The position numbers and the translations under genes were made by a program. This document shows, in pieces, positions 18,397 to 27,229 of a stretch of 64,000 nt of DNA; position 1 is the first letter of the stretch, and each line of letters starts with the position of its first letter. Below the pieces are notes generated by a model, which saw only the letters and a program-made list of their open reading frames with translations, had not been told where the DNA came from and did not search any database. Origin of the DNA: Flavobacteriales bacterium (GTDB taxonomy: Bacteria; Bacteroidota; Bacteroidia; Flavobacteriales_F; PHOS-HE28); contig CP065018.1 of assembly GCA_016700415.1 (NCBI GenBank), forward strand, positions 1,240,001 through 1,304,000. The letters are read 5' to 3'.

Positions 18397-18753
18397 ATGA
18401 AGTTCCTGTTCAGGAAATACCCGGCCAAGAGAGGGGAGATCATCGAGCTGGGCCCAAGCTCGCCCGCCCCTGTGAAATTCATGACCGCAGCGGAGTTCAA
18501 GAAGTACACCGGCAGCAGAACGCACACGTACTTCAAAGGCCAAGAGGAAGACGGCGTGATCCGTTTCACCCTTCCCTTCGACAGCATCTGGCATGCTGTG
18601 GTGGAAAAGGGGAATGACGCCATTACCGCGACGAGCAAACTTTGCCCCCCACTAACGCAGGAGAACCTGTTAGATGCGGGCCCTACCCAGCTCGGCGATG
18701 ACCCGGAAAGTGAGATCGAAAGCTTGAGCATGGGCAGCCGGAGCGAAGGATAG
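18397..18753 (+). CDS. Small protein resembling DUF1883
   Basis: 118 aa. The first 70 residues (MKFLFRKYPAKRGEIIELG, FKKYTGSRTHTYFKG, PFDSIWHAVVEKG) resemble the small beta-sheet DUF1883 domain, which has no assigned function. The tail is acidic and probably disordered. It is followed after 22 bases by a membrane protein gene and probably shares its transcript. A TATATTAG box at 18366-18373 may be its promoter. Confidence 0.55.
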   Translation: MKFLFRKYPAKRGEIIELGPSSPAPVKFMTAAEFKKYTGSRTHTYFKGQEEDGVIRFTLPFDSIWHAVVEKGNDAITATSKLCPPLTQENLLDAGPTQLGDDPESEIESLSMGSRSEG

Positions 18754-18775
18754 ATCCGTTCGATCCGTTGAAGGC

Positions 18776-19483
18776 ATGTCCCGCACCCATGAAGATGAGC
18801 TCAGCGGCCTTCTAAGGGGGCAGGCGGTCATTGTACAGGAGGTGTACTCGATCCTTGAGGAGGAGCAGAAGAAGGATGAACTGCTGAGGGCCGCCGTGCT
18901 CAGCAGCATGAAGCATCGGGAGAACCGTGTTGCCGGCTTGGACCCGTTACGGACCTATGATGTGGAGGACATCCGCCGGGCCTGCGTGAAATATCGGCTT
19001 CGATTTTTGCCCGCCGGCCGGTTCAAAGGGAATATCCCGCGCGAGGCGATCTATACCTTGAGGCAATTGGAGGCCCGCTCGGACGCTCCTCTCGGCGGTT
19101 TCAAGATCATGGCGCCCGCCAAGCGTTTCAGGCTGTGTGATGGCAATGCGGACCCGCTGTTGTTCATCCCCCTCGGCGGAGGATCATACTACTTGGTGCA
19201 TCAATGGGGGCGTTCGCTCGGTCCATGGCGCGCCGTGACCGGATGGCCCTTCAGAAACTGGAAAAACTTAGTGGTGACCGTGTTCTTGGCCTCGGTCATC
19301 ATCGGAGCCTTGACACCCTCGATCTGGCTGTCAGCAGACCCCACAGTACCTTGGTGGGACGGGCACCGGTTGATGGCGGTCTTCTCCACCACGATCATCC
19401 TTTGCGCCGCCACGGCCTTTGGCTGGTTAGCCTTCTTCGGACAGTTCAGTGAAGAGGCTTGGGACAGCGAGACCTTCAACTAA
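18776..19483 (+). CDS. Hypothetical membrane protein with two C-terminal helices
   Basis: 235 aa. Residues 1-150 are soluble, with a helical N-terminal part and a middle block (DVEDIRRACVKYRLRFLPAG) seen in other uncharacterised Bacteroidota proteins. Two transmembrane helices follow (about 160-183 and 202-222). It probably exposes the soluble domain to the cytoplasm. No enzyme motif was seen. Likely co-transcribed with the DUF1883-like gene. Its end overlaps a small converging gene by 8 bases. Confidence 0.6.
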   Translation: MSRTHEDELSGLLRGQAVIVQEVYSILEEEQKKDELLRAAVLSSMKHRENRVAGLDPLRTYDVEDIRRACVKYRLRFLPAGRFKGNIPREAIYTLRQLEARSDAPLGGFKIMAPAKRFRLCDGNADPLLFIPLGGGSYYLVHQWGRSLGPWRAVTGWPFRNWKNLVVTVFLASVIIGALTPSIWLSADPTVPWWDGHRLMAVFSTTIILCAATAFGWLAFFGQFSEEAWDSETFN

Positions 19484-19697
19484 GCTCGCTTGGACGGGGC
19501 ACAGCCGTGCCCCCGACCTCCGGATCAAGCCCGGTCTTGCACACGCAGGCGGAGCGGAACCATTCCTTCAGGGTCTCCCTTTCAGCAGGTACCAATCGCC
19601 TGAACGCCTTGCGCAATTCCTTCCGAAAGACGGTCTGGTCCGCATAGCTGATCTTCGATAAGATCTCCTGATAATAATCGATCAATGGTTTAGCCAT
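19476..19697 (-). CDS. Small hypothetical protein
   Basis: 73 aa. The first 50 residues form two amphipathic helices (DYYQEILSKISYADQ, FRKELRKAFRRLVPAERE), similar in style to small helical proteins common in Bacteroidota. The last 20 residues are unlike this and may be read-through after a degraded end. Function unknown. Confidence 0.45.
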   Translation of the reverse strand: MAKPLIDYYQEILSKISYADQTVFRKELRKAFRRLVPAERETLKEWFRSACVCKTGLDPEVGGTAVPRPSELS

Positions 19698-19843
19698 GTT
19701 AAGGGTGTTACGATGAATGACAGGTCAATGTTGCACGCCACTTCGAAAGAAAATGGACCGAAATTCGTGGCCGGTCCGACAGCTCTGGAATGCGCACCCG
19801 CTCCGGAAAGATCCGAGCGGGTGGCACGTTCCATTAATCCTGA

Positions 19844-20284
19844 TCAGGCGATGCTGATCTCCTTCACTGCCGCCTTCACCTCCACCTTTTTCGGGATGCT
19901 CACGGTGAGGACGCCGTTCGCATGTTCAGCGGTGATGTTGTCCACGTCCGTATGCTCCGGAAGCTGGAAGCTGCGCTTGAAGGAAGGCAACGCGAATTCG
20001 CGGCGCGTATAGCGTTGCCCCTCCGGCATCTCGCTCTGCTTGGGATCCGCACTGAGGGTGAGGATGTCCTTCTCCACGTTAAGCTTGAGCTCGTCCTTGG
20101 CATATCCGGGGGCGAGCAGTTCCAGTTGGAATCCCTCCTTCGTCTCCAGGATGTTGGCACGGGTGTGGGCGTTCGGCAAGTTGTCGCTCCCCTGCATCTG
20201 GTCAATGTTGCCGAAGAATCGCTCGAGCACGCTGTTGAAGGGCAGCTGCTTCGTGGTGAACGGATGTTGTTTGGTGTAGTACAT
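19844..20284 (-). CDS. Small heat-shock protein, Hsp20/alpha-crystallin family
   Basis: 146 aa. The alpha-crystallin domain runs from about residue 40 (ANILETKEGFQLELLAPGYAKDELKL) to the family motif EHANGVLTVSIPK near the end. It should act as an ATP-independent holdase in the cytoplasm. The start at 20284 gives the usual length; the open frame upstream has no homology. A TACGTTGG box lies about 50 bases upstream (20336-20343 on +). Confidence 0.93.
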   Translation of the reverse strand: MYYTKQHPFTTKQLPFNSVLERFFGNIDQMQGSDNLPNAHTRANILETKEGFQLELLAPGYAKDELKLNVEKDILTLSADPKQSEMPEGQRYTRREFALPSFKRSFQLPEHTDVDNITAEHANGVLTVSIPKKVEVKAAVKEISIA

Positions 20285-20535
20285 GGTGTGTTCCGTTTTT
20301 AATGGTCGGATGTCGGCGGTTCCGCCAAGGTGATGCCAACGTAAAAAAAGCTGACAAACCGGCTGTCCCTGTTGTTGCCCGATGACGTGTTGTCCGCTCT
20401 GGGTGCGGGTTTTCGCCATTCTGGCGCCGTTTCGTAATTTCGTAAGCACCCAATAGATCGGTCGATAACGAATTCGCGAACCTGCCTTGCCGCAGCTACG
20501 GTCTGTACGCAACTTTCATAGGGCCAACGGCCCGG

Positions 20536-20606
20536 GACATACCAGCCCATGGCGCTCATGGGCTGGTATGTCGAGTGGATGCCAAGGGCTGAAGGCCCGG
20601 CACATT
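20536..20606. repeat. REP-like palindromes left of the RAYT gene
   Basis: A perfect 15-bp stem with a seven-base loop (20536-20550 with 20558-20572; CAGCCCAT core), then GGGCTGAAGGCCC at 20586-20598. Both elements recur in altered form on the other side of the transposase, at 21162-21245. Confidence 0.8.
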
Positions 20607-20617
20607 CGAGCGCGATC

Positions 20618-21073
20618 TCAATCCCACACATAGCGTTCATCGAACTCGATCCCATGTTCGGTCATAAAGCCCCGATACTCATCTTGAAAGGTCGCCTTGC
20701 GATGATGCTCCTCTTGTCCATCAATGTATGCCAGCAGCTGGTGCAGATCAGGATAATACGCCGATATCGAAGCATAGCCCTTTTGCCATGCGAAATGTTC
20801 AAGTGCCCTATCCTGTTCCTTGATCCAGCGCGATGAACTCGTCTTCACCTTCTGCACCAGATCGGCGATAGTGATCGTACGTGAAAGGCGGATCGCCAGA
20901 TGTACATGGTCCTCCACACCGCCTACGCGGTAGCACTCGCACCTTTCCAGATCACGGACGGTGCCTGCCATGTACGCATGAAGAGACTGCCGGATAGGAG
21001 CCTTCAACCAAGGCTGCCTGTTCTTGGTGCTGAATACAAGGTGTATAAGGACTTGGCTAAGGGACTGAGGCAT
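20618..21073 (-). CDS. REP-associated tyrosine transposase (RAYT, IS200/Y1 family)
   Basis: 151 aa. Single-domain HUH transposase: the metal-binding motif is His56-Val-His58 in VEDHVHLAIRL, and the nucleophile is probably Tyr116 in AYIDGQ (the YIxxQ pattern of Y1 transposases). FAWQKGYASIS is typical of the family. All catalytic residues are present, so it may be active. It lies between REP-like palindromes, which RAYT proteins bind and cleave as single strands. It is inserted between hsp20 and the TonB-like gene. Confidence 0.9.
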   Translation of the reverse strand: MPQSLSQVLIHLVFSTKNRQPWLKAPIRQSLHAYMAGTVRDLERCECYRVGGVEDHVHLAIRLSRTITIADLVQKVKTSSSRWIKEQDRALEHFAWQKGYASISAYYPDLHQLLAYIDGQEEHHRKATFQDEYRGFMTEHGIEFDERYVWD

Positions 21074-21161
21074 GGTCGGTGATGGTTTCCATGAAGGGAT
21101 AAATATCGTGATCAGCGATCAGGAGCGGATCCGCTCGTAGTAGTGATCTGTGCCATGCATC

Positions 21162-21245
21162 GGGCCTTCAGCCCTTTCTCCCGATATGCGCTCAACAGCC
21201 CATGGCGCCGCCATGGGCTGTAATGTGGCCGGGCCTTCAGCCCTG
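21162..21245. repeat. REP-like palindromes right of the RAYT gene
   Basis: GGGCCTTCAGCCC at 21162-21174 and 21231-21243, with an 11-bp stem between them (21195-21205 with 21211-21221; CAGCCCATGG core). The outer part (21222-21245) is nearly the reverse complement of 20584-20606, so the two sides form an inverted pair around the transposase. Confidence 0.8.
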
Positions 21246-21300
21246 CCTATATCCATAGGGAGTTATGTACACACCCTGTAGCTGCCGGCAGGCAGGCATC

Positions 21301-21353
21301 ACCAATTCTATATCCCAAAAGACCCTTTGGGCCATCTTGAATATAGAATTGGT
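21301..21353. repeat. Nested palindrome (possible cruciform) after the TonB-like gene
   Basis: A 13-bp perfect stem ACCAATTCTATAT (21301-21313) with ATATAGAATTGGT (21341-21353) encloses a second 6-bp stem CCCAAA/TTTGGG (21314-21319, 21326-21331). It is AT-rich relative to its surroundings and lies six bases past the stop of the minus-strand operon. It could be a terminator or a small mobile repeat. Confidence 0.6.
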
Positions 21354-21358
21354 ATGGC

Positions 21359-22105
21359 CTACTGGGCCAGAAAAATGTAGGTGATCGTTCCGCGCTGCGG
21401 TTGGGGTGCCGCGGTGGAGCTGGAAAAGCGGGCACCACCGGCGGAGGAAAGTGCATTGTCCAGCATACACGCGTCCACGGTCGTGGTGGAGGCTTGGTCC
21501 AGTTCTGCCTTGCTCACTTGCCCAGTGCGGTCCACGGCCACGCGCACCACCACCTTGCCGCTGCCTTTGCAGAGATAAGCGGGCACCTCTAATACGATGT
21601 CGCTTCTTCCAACGAGATCGTAGGATACCGTTGTGAGCCCTTTCACCTTCACCGGTTTCGGGGCTTTTTCCATGTAGTTGCTCTTATCGAACTTGCTGGG
21701 ATCCAGATTCGGCACGGTGATCTCCTTCCCCTCCGCTTTGCGTTTATCGGCCAAGCGATCGAACTCCTCCTTCTCCATATCGTGCAGGTCTTTATCCACG
21801 CGTTGGGCCAGTCGTTCCTGGGCCGCCTTGGACAAGTGTTGTTCCGCGGGGTCCGCAGTGGTATTGCTGGCGCGGTTGGTGACATCCTGCGCGGTGGCCT
21901 CACCGGGTTGTGGCTCCGGCGGGGCGGGTTCCGGCACATCGCTGGAGAGGTCGATCTCGATGGGTTCGGGCACTGCCGATGCGGTGCGGTTGTCCACGGT
22001 GCTGATGTTGAGGAAGAAGAGCAGCAGCGTATGGAGCATGAGCGTCCCGATGACGCCATACTTGTGGCGGTCGAACAGATCGAGAATGCGGTCAAGCATG
22101 GGCAT
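21359..22105 (-). CDS. TonB-like energy transducer
   Basis: 248 aa. A short cytoplasmic start, one transmembrane helix (about residues 17-36), a Pro/Glu-rich periplasmic linker, a charged helical section and a C-terminal TonB-like domain ending with GTITYIFLAQ. It would couple the proton motive force to outer-membrane transport. The linker has the EPAPPEPQPGE style of TonB proteins. It is the last gene of the fur operon, 27 bases after the rRNA methyltransferase. The ExbB/ExbD partners are elsewhere. Confidence 0.7.
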   Translation of the reverse strand: MPMLDRILDLFDRHKYGVIGTLMLHTLLLFFLNISTVDNRTASAVPEPIEIDLSSDVPEPAPPEPQPGEATAQDVTNRASNTTADPAEQHLSKAAQERLAQRVDKDLHDMEKEEFDRLADKRKAEGKEITVPNLDPSKFDKSNYMEKAPKPVKVKGLTTVSYDLVGRSDIVLEVPAYLCKGSGKVVVRVAVDRTGQVSKAELDQASTTTVDACMLDNALSSAGGARFSSSTAAPQPQRGTITYIFLAQ

Positions 22106-22132
22106 CGCAAAGTAACCCCATGGTGTGTTGTA

Positions 22133-23494
22133 CTAACGCATGCGGATGCGCCATGGTGCGGGCCAGCCGTTGTTCCAGCGCGTACCGGCCCCGTTGGCCC
22201 AGCCCAACCCGAGACCTTGATAGCGCATCAGTGCCGTGCCTTTCGCCGCTGTTGCGGAAAGTGCTTCGCCGCGCAAATACCGCAGCGCCTGTTCCCGGTC
22301 CAGGTCCAAGGCCGGGAATGCCCCATGGTCCAGCAGCGTGTTGAGGGCCAACGCGGCGTGCGGGACCCACGCTTCCCCTTTCCGCCGGGCCACTGGAATA
22401 CCGGGTGCTATCATGCGCACCGTGGCCGTCAACGCCTCCGCAAGCTCCGCCCAGCGGGCCGAAATGGCATGCTGCACCCCTTCATGGTCGATCGGCGTGA
22501 AGCGGCCCGGATCTTTCAGCCAACTCATGATGTGGCCTGTTTCCGGACCATCGGACCACGACACACTTCTGTCGGTGGACCTATGATCAGTGCCGGATAT
22601 ATTGATCGTCTTGCGCAATGCCGCGATGAAAAAACCTTCGCCGTGCACGCGGTGCGGATAGCAACGCTGTCCGCGTTCCGTGGCCAGCACGCCCCATTCC
22701 GGCTCAACAGGAACGGGGATCACCTCGCCACCGCGCTGCATCATCCGCTCCACTTGATCCTCGTTCTCTCGTGCCTCCCACGTGCAAGTGCAATAGATCA
22801 GGTAGCCTCCGGGCCTTAGCGCGGCCCATGCCGCATCGAGGATCCCGTGCTGCCTTGCGGCGCAGGTTTCCACAAGCTGTTCGTTCCACTGGGCACGGGC
22901 GAAGGGATCCTTTCGGAACATGCCTTCCCCCGAGCAAGGGGCGTCCACTACGACCAGGTCGCAGAACGGCCCCAGTGGCTGAAAGGCCTCCGGCAAGCTA
23001 CCGGTGATGATCGTATCCGGCCGGCCCCACTTCCACAGGTTTTCCGTGAGCGCGACCTGTCTGGAACGCACGGGCTCATTGGCGATCAGCACGGCTTCTT
23101 CCGGCAGCAGTGCAGCGAGGTGCGTGGACTTTCCGCCGGGGGCTGCACAGAGATCGAGCACCACGGCATCGGCCGGCAATGCGGAGCACGCTCGGAAAGC
23201 CTGTTCCAACAGCATGCTGCTGGCTTCCTGCACATAGTAAGCCCCGGCATGCAACAAGGGGTCCAGCGTGAAGACCGGGCGTTCTTCCAAGTACCGGCCT
23301 TGCGGGCACCAAGGCACGGGAATACCTTCAACCGTGGCTTCTTTCAAGGGATCCAGACGGATGCTCACCGGTGCGGGACCTTTCAAGGCCTCCAGCAGGA
23401 GTTCGGCCTCAGCGCCCAAGATCTCCCGGACGAACGGGGGGAGTTGCACCGATGCCTCGGAACTGCCGTGCTGGCGCGAGATCTTCCGCCCCAT
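22133..23494 (-). CDS. RsmF/RsmB-type rRNA cytosine-C5 methyltransferase (NOL1/NOP2/Sun family)
   Basis: 453 aa. SAM-binding motif LDLCAAPGGKSTHLA, first cysteine motif DAPCSGEGMF and catalytic motif YCTCTWEARENED show an intact m5C methyltransferase. The C-terminal 150 residues fit the PUA-like domain of RsmF (YebU). It likely methylates a cytosine of 16S rRNA. It begins ten bases past the purA stop, so it belongs to the same operon. Confidence 0.85.
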   Translation of the reverse strand: MGRKISRQHGSSEASVQLPPFVREILGAEAELLLEALKGPAPVSIRLDPLKEATVEGIPVPWCPQGRYLEERPVFTLDPLLHAGAYYVQEASSMLLEQAFRACSALPADAVVLDLCAAPGGKSTHLAALLPEEAVLIANEPVRSRQVALTENLWKWGRPDTIITGSLPEAFQPLGPFCDLVVVDAPCSGEGMFRKDPFARAQWNEQLVETCAARQHGILDAAWAALRPGGYLIYCTCTWEARENEDQVERMMQRGGEVIPVPVEPEWGVLATERGQRCYPHRVHGEGFFIAALRKTINISGTDHRSTDRSVSWSDGPETGHIMSWLKDPGRFTPIDHEGVQHAISARWAELAEALTATVRMIAPGIPVARRKGEAWVPHAALALNTLLDHGAFPALDLDREQALRYLRGEALSATAAKGTALMRYQGLGLGWANGAGTRWNNGWPAPWRIRMR

Positions 23495-23503
23495 CGTGCC
23501 GGG

Positions 23504-24781
23504 TCAACGGGCCACGGCGGCGACCTCCCGGATCATCGTGGCGGAGCGGTCCGGCCCCACGGAAACAATGCGTACGGGCACCCCGGTGGCCTTTTCCACG
23601 AAACGGATGTACGCCTCGGCTTCCGGTGGCAACGGGCGCCCGGCATCCAATTCGCCCCAACCGGGAAGGTCCGTGTAGTGCGGTTCCATGTCCCCTGTGA
23701 TGTCGAAGGGAAGGCGGTCCGTCTCCTTGCCATTGACGCGGTACCGGGTGCATACACGGATCGTCCCCATGCCGCTGAGGACATCCGCTTTCATCATGGC
23801 AAGCTCCGTGATGCCGTTGATCATCACGGCGTAGCGAAGTGCGGGCAGGTCCAGCCAACCGCAACGGCGCGGCCGGCCCGTGGTGCTGCCGAACTCATTG
23901 CCGGCCTTGCGGATATGTTCGCCCACATCATCATGCAGTTCAGTGGGGAACGGGCCGCTGCCCACGCGGGTGCAATAGGCCTTGAAGATGCCGATGACCG
24001 TGCCGATGCGGGAAGGCCCTACGCCTAATCCGGTGCAGGCCCCAGCGCTGATGGTATTGCTGGAGGTGACGAAGGGATAGGTACCGAAATCAATGTCCAG
24101 CAACGTTCCCTGTGCACCTTCTGCCAGGACGGACCTGCCGTCCCCGAGCTGTTGATCGAGCCAATGCTCGCTATCCACCAACGTAAAGCTGCGCAATGCC
24201 TGTACCGCGTCCAACCATTCCTTCTCCTGATCGCGCCATTCCACGTGATGATCGTAGATGGAGAAGAGCCGCTGGTGCTTGGCCACGAGCGTATCGTACC
24301 GCGCCTTGAGATCGGGCCGTTCGATATCGCCCACGCGTAAGCCGTTCCTGCCGGTCTTGTCCATATAGGTGGGACCGATGCCCTTGAGGGTGCTTCCGAT
24401 CTTGCCCTTGCCCTTGTCAGCCTCGCTGGCCGCGTCCAATGCGCGGTGCGTGGGCAAGATCAGGTGGGCGCGCCTGCTGATCAGCAGCCTTGGGCGCACG
24501 TCCACACCGGCGGCGGCAAGTTCCTTCACTTCCCGGAGGAAGATCACCGGGTCGATCACCACGCCGTTGCCCACGAGGTTCCACACGCCCTCGCGGAACA
24601 CGCCGCTCGGGATCGTGTGCAGCACATGCTTCTTACCGTCGAAGATGAGCGTATGCCCGGCGTTGGGCCCGCCTTGGAAACGTGCGATCACGTCGTAGTC
24701 GGGGGCTACCACGTCCACTACTTTTCCCTTGCCCTCATCGCCCCATTGGGCGCCGAGCAGCACGTCCACTTTTGCTGCCAT
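23504..24781 (-). CDS. purA: Adenylosuccinate synthetase
   Basis: 425 aa, full length. It makes adenylosuccinate from IMP, aspartate and GTP, the first committed step to AMP. The N-terminus carries the GTP-binding GAQWGDEGKGK and the catalytic His in GPNAGHT. GSTLKGIGPTYMDKTGRNG and the GSTTGRPRRCGWLDL block are also present. It lies between a STAS gene (3 bases apart) and a methyltransferase gene (9 bases apart). Confidence 0.97.
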   Translation of the reverse strand: MAAKVDVLLGAQWGDEGKGKVVDVVAPDYDVIARFQGGPNAGHTLIFDGKKHVLHTIPSGVFREGVWNLVGNGVVIDPVIFLREVKELAAAGVDVRPRLLISRRAHLILPTHRALDAASEADKGKGKIGSTLKGIGPTYMDKTGRNGLRVGDIERPDLKARYDTLVAKHQRLFSIYDHHVEWRDQEKEWLDAVQALRSFTLVDSEHWLDQQLGDGRSVLAEGAQGTLLDIDFGTYPFVTSSNTISAGACTGLGVGPSRIGTVIGIFKAYCTRVGSGPFPTELHDDVGEHIRKAGNEFGSTTGRPRRCGWLDLPALRYAVMINGITELAMMKADVLSGMGTIRVCTRYRVNGKETDRLPFDITGDMEPHYTDLPGWGELDAGRPLPPEAEAYIRFVEKATGVPVRIVSVGPDRSATMIREVAAVAR

Positions 24782-24784
24782 GGC

Positions 24785-25159
24785 TCACACGCGCAGCTTC
24801 GCCAAAGCGAGTTCCACGGTGTCCAGGATCGGGAACACCGTGTCCAACTTCGTAACGATGAACAGTTGACGGACCCCGTGGGACATGTCGGCGAGCAACA
24901 CCTGCCCGCCTTCCTTGCGCGTACGGGTGAGGACGCTGATCATGATGTTCAAGCCGGTGCTGTTCATGTAGAGCAGCTCCCCCATGTCGAGGATCACGTG
25001 TACCCCTTCGTTGCCTTCAAGGTGCTTGTCCAACACCTCCATGAGGTGGTCGGCCTGCTGCTGGTCCATCAGGCGGCCCTTCAGGTGGAAGACCTTCGCG
25101 CCTTCCTGGTCACTGACATTGAGTTCGAAGGTGGGCTTATCGGTTGCGGTGCTGGTCAT
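24785..25159 (-). CDS. STAS-domain protein (anti-sigma factor antagonist-like)
   Basis: 124 aa. A single STAS domain, with HLKGRLMDQQQADHL in the first half and the phospho-site loop YMNSTGLNIMISVL, where other members have DSSGL. Such proteins bind a kinase of the anti-sigma type and are switched by Ser/Thr phosphorylation in the loop. Its ATG overlaps the fur stop by four bases (ATGA), so the two are co-translated. No kinase or PP2C gene is nearby, so its target is not known. Confidence 0.8.
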   Translation of the reverse strand: MTSTATDKPTFELNVSDQEGAKVFHLKGRLMDQQQADHLMEVLDKHLEGNEGVHVILDMGELLYMNSTGLNIMISVLTRTRKEGGQVLLADMSHGVRQLFIVTKLDTVFPILDTVELALAKLRV

Positions 25160-25617
25160 TTCTTGTTGCGTTCTTTGAGGCAATCGGGGCAAAGCCCGTA
25201 GATGTGCAGTGCGTGGTGGCTTACTTCGAAGCCCATCACCTCGGCGATGGTGCTCCGGATGTTCTGGATGCGGGGGTCACAGAATTCCATGACCTTGTCG
25301 CAACCGGTGCAGATCACATGGTCGTGCTGGCGGAAGCTGTGCGCGCGCTCGAACTGTGCCTGGGCGGAGCCGAAGCGGTGCTTGCGTACCAATCGGCAGT
25401 CCAACAACAGGTCCATGGTATTGTACAACGTGGCGCGGCTCACCCGGTATTTCTTCCGCTTCATGCTCACGTAGAGCCGCTCGATATCGAAGTGCCCGCT
25501 TTGGGCATAGATCTCGTTGAGGATGGCAAAACGTTCAGGGGTCTTGCGATGGCCTTGCTTCTCAAGGTATTCGCTGAAGATGTGCTGAACGTTCTGCTGG
25601 ATGTCCGGGGCCGTCAT
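25156..25617 (-). CDS. fur: Fur-family metal-responsive regulator
   Basis: 153 aa from ATG 25617. Winged helix followed by the metal-binding half: HDHVICTGCDKVMEFCDP, then HHALHIYGLCPDC, so both CxxC pairs of the structural zinc site are present. It might be Fur (iron), PerR (peroxide) or Zur (zinc); the sequence alone does not decide. It heads an operon with STAS, purA, an rRNA methyltransferase and a TonB-like gene, which hints at a link to metal uptake. A TACCTTCG box lies seven bases upstream. Confidence 0.85.
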   Translation of the reverse strand: MTAPDIQQNVQHIFSEYLEKQGHRKTPERFAILNEIYAQSGHFDIERLYVSMKRKKYRVSRATLYNTMDLLLDCRLVRKHRFGSAQAQFERAHSFRQHDHVICTGCDKVMEFCDPRIQNIRSTIAEVMGFEVSHHALHIYGLCPDCLKERNKK

Positions 25618-25624
25618 CGCGACG

Positions 25625-25632
25625 CGAAGGTA
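25625..25632 (-). promoter_or_regulatory. -7-like element (TACCTTCG) for the fur operon
   Basis: Seven of eight match to TAnnTTTG, seven bases upstream of ATG 25617, which would give a very short leader. No inverted Fur box was recognised around it. Confidence 0.4.
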
Positions 25633-25725
25633 GTGGAGCCTGCGAATGAAAGAAACCAACGATCGCCCATGCCGCTGTTCGTAACGCGGGTCCGGCCAAA
25701 ATGCGGTTCTCCTCCACGTATATCG

Positions 25726-27225
25726 CTATTGCAGCCCGAAGGGATCGGCCGCATCCTCCTCATCATCATCGGCATCATCGGAGAGCACCGAATTGAGCAC
25801 ATCCCCGAAGCGCACGCCGGTGGTGAAGTTGTTGCGGCCGATGCGGCTGTGCTCGGCCAGGCCGTGGAGGACGAACTCCATCCAAACTGACCGCTCGGCT
25901 TCGGCGACCGTGGATTTCTGAAGCTTCAGCACCTTGGGCAAGCCGCCCACGGCCTCCAATGCAGCGCGGTAGCTCATTGCATCACCATCGAGCAGCACAT
26001 CGGTCTCGTTCTCGTTGAACCAGGTCACCACCTCAGCATAGGGGTCCGCAGCAGTGGCTGAGCGCCGCTTGGGCGAAGGGTCAGGAAAGTAGTCCTTGAA
26101 GGTTTTCCGTAGCGCGAGGCCGATCAGGTGCTGGGCCACTTTCTCCGGTCCCTCCTGTTCGCCCTCGTACACCAGTTCGATCTTTCCGGTGATGGCGGGC
26201 ACCACGGCGAAAAGGTCACCGATGCGCACCATGGTGTGCTGCTCGTTGTTGTACAGCGCCCGTCGTTCGGCCGCGCTCACCACGCTTTCCAGCGCACCGA
26301 TCGCCACGCGCGCGCTCACGCCGCTCTTCCGGTCCACGAACTCGCTGTCCCGCGCTTCCATGGCGATGCGCTCCACCAGCACACGCATCAGGTCGGGAAC
26401 ATCCACGGTGGCACGCTGCTCTTCCGACGAGCGCATTTCCTGCGCTGTGATCTTCATGCCCAGCTCGATGCTTTCGGGGTAGTGCGTGAGGATCTGGCTC
26501 TGGATACGGTCTTTCAGCGGCGTGATGATGGCGCCGCGATTGGTATAGTCCTCCGGATTGGCGGTGAAGATGAACTGGACGTCCAACGGCAGGCGCATCT
26601 TGAAACCGCGCACCTGCACATCGCCTTCCTGGAGGATGTTGAAGAGCGCCACCTGGATCCGCGGCTGCAGGTCCGGCAGTTCGTTGATGACGAAGATGCC
26701 GCGATTGCTGCGGGGCACGAGGCCGAAGTGGATCACGCGCTCGTCGCTGTAATCAAGCTTGAGGTTGGCGGCCTTGATGGGGTCGCTGTCGCCGATGAGG
26801 TCCGCCACGGTGACATCCGGCGTGGCGAGCTTCTCCGTGTAGCGTTCATCGCGATGCATCCAAGTGATCGGGGTGGCATCGCCTTTGGCGGCCACGAGGT
26901 CCTTCGCGTAGCGCGACACCGGCGCGAAGGGATCGTCGTTCAGCTCGCTGCCTTCTACCACGGGCATCCATTCGTCCAGCAGTTGCACCAGCGATCGGGC
27001 CATGCGCGTCTTCGCCTGCCCGCGCAGGCCGAGCAGATTGATGCTGTGGCCCGCGAGGATCGCGCGTTCCATGGCCGGCACCACCGTATCGGCATAGCCG
27101 TGAATGCCCTCAAAGAGCGGGTGCTTGGCGCGGATCCGTGCGATGAGGTTGGCGCGCAGCTCCTGCTTCACGGTGCGCGGCTTCCATCCGCTTTTTTTGA
27201 GTTCGCCGAGGTTCTTGGGGTTCAT
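25726..27225 (-). CDS. MoxR/ChlI-type AAA+ ATPase
   Basis: 499 aa. Walker A is GLRGQAKTR (residues about 64-72). The Walker B position reads FVINELPDL, with Asn in place of the usual Asp, as in other members of this ChlI-like group. The sensor region includes FIFTANPEDYTNRGAIITPLKDR. The C-terminal third is helical and ends in an acidic tail. With the VWA protein encoded just upstream it forms a MoxR-VWA pair, a chaperone-like complex that remodels or loads cofactors on partners. The client is unknown. Confidence 0.85.
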   Translation of the reverse strand: MNPKNLGELKKSGWKPRTVKQELRANLIARIRAKHPLFEGIHGYADTVVPAMERAILAGHSINLLGLRGQAKTRMARSLVQLLDEWMPVVEGSELNDDPFAPVSRYAKDLVAAKGDATPITWMHRDERYTEKLATPDVTVADLIGDSDPIKAANLKLDYSDERVIHFGLVPRSNRGIFVINELPDLQPRIQVALFNILQEGDVQVRGFKMRLPLDVQFIFTANPEDYTNRGAIITPLKDRIQSQILTHYPESIELGMKITAQEMRSSEEQRATVDVPDLMRVLVERIAMEARDSEFVDRKSGVSARVAIGALESVVSAAERRALYNNEQHTMVRIGDLFAVVPAITGKIELVYEGEQEGPEKVAQHLIGLALRKTFKDYFPDPSPKRRSATAADPYAEVVTWFNENETDVLLDGDAMSYRAALEAVGGLPKVLKLQKSTVAEAERSVWMEFVLHGLAEHSRIGRNNFTTGVRFGDVLNSVLSDDADDDEEDAADPFGLQ

Positions 27226-27229
27226 GTCG

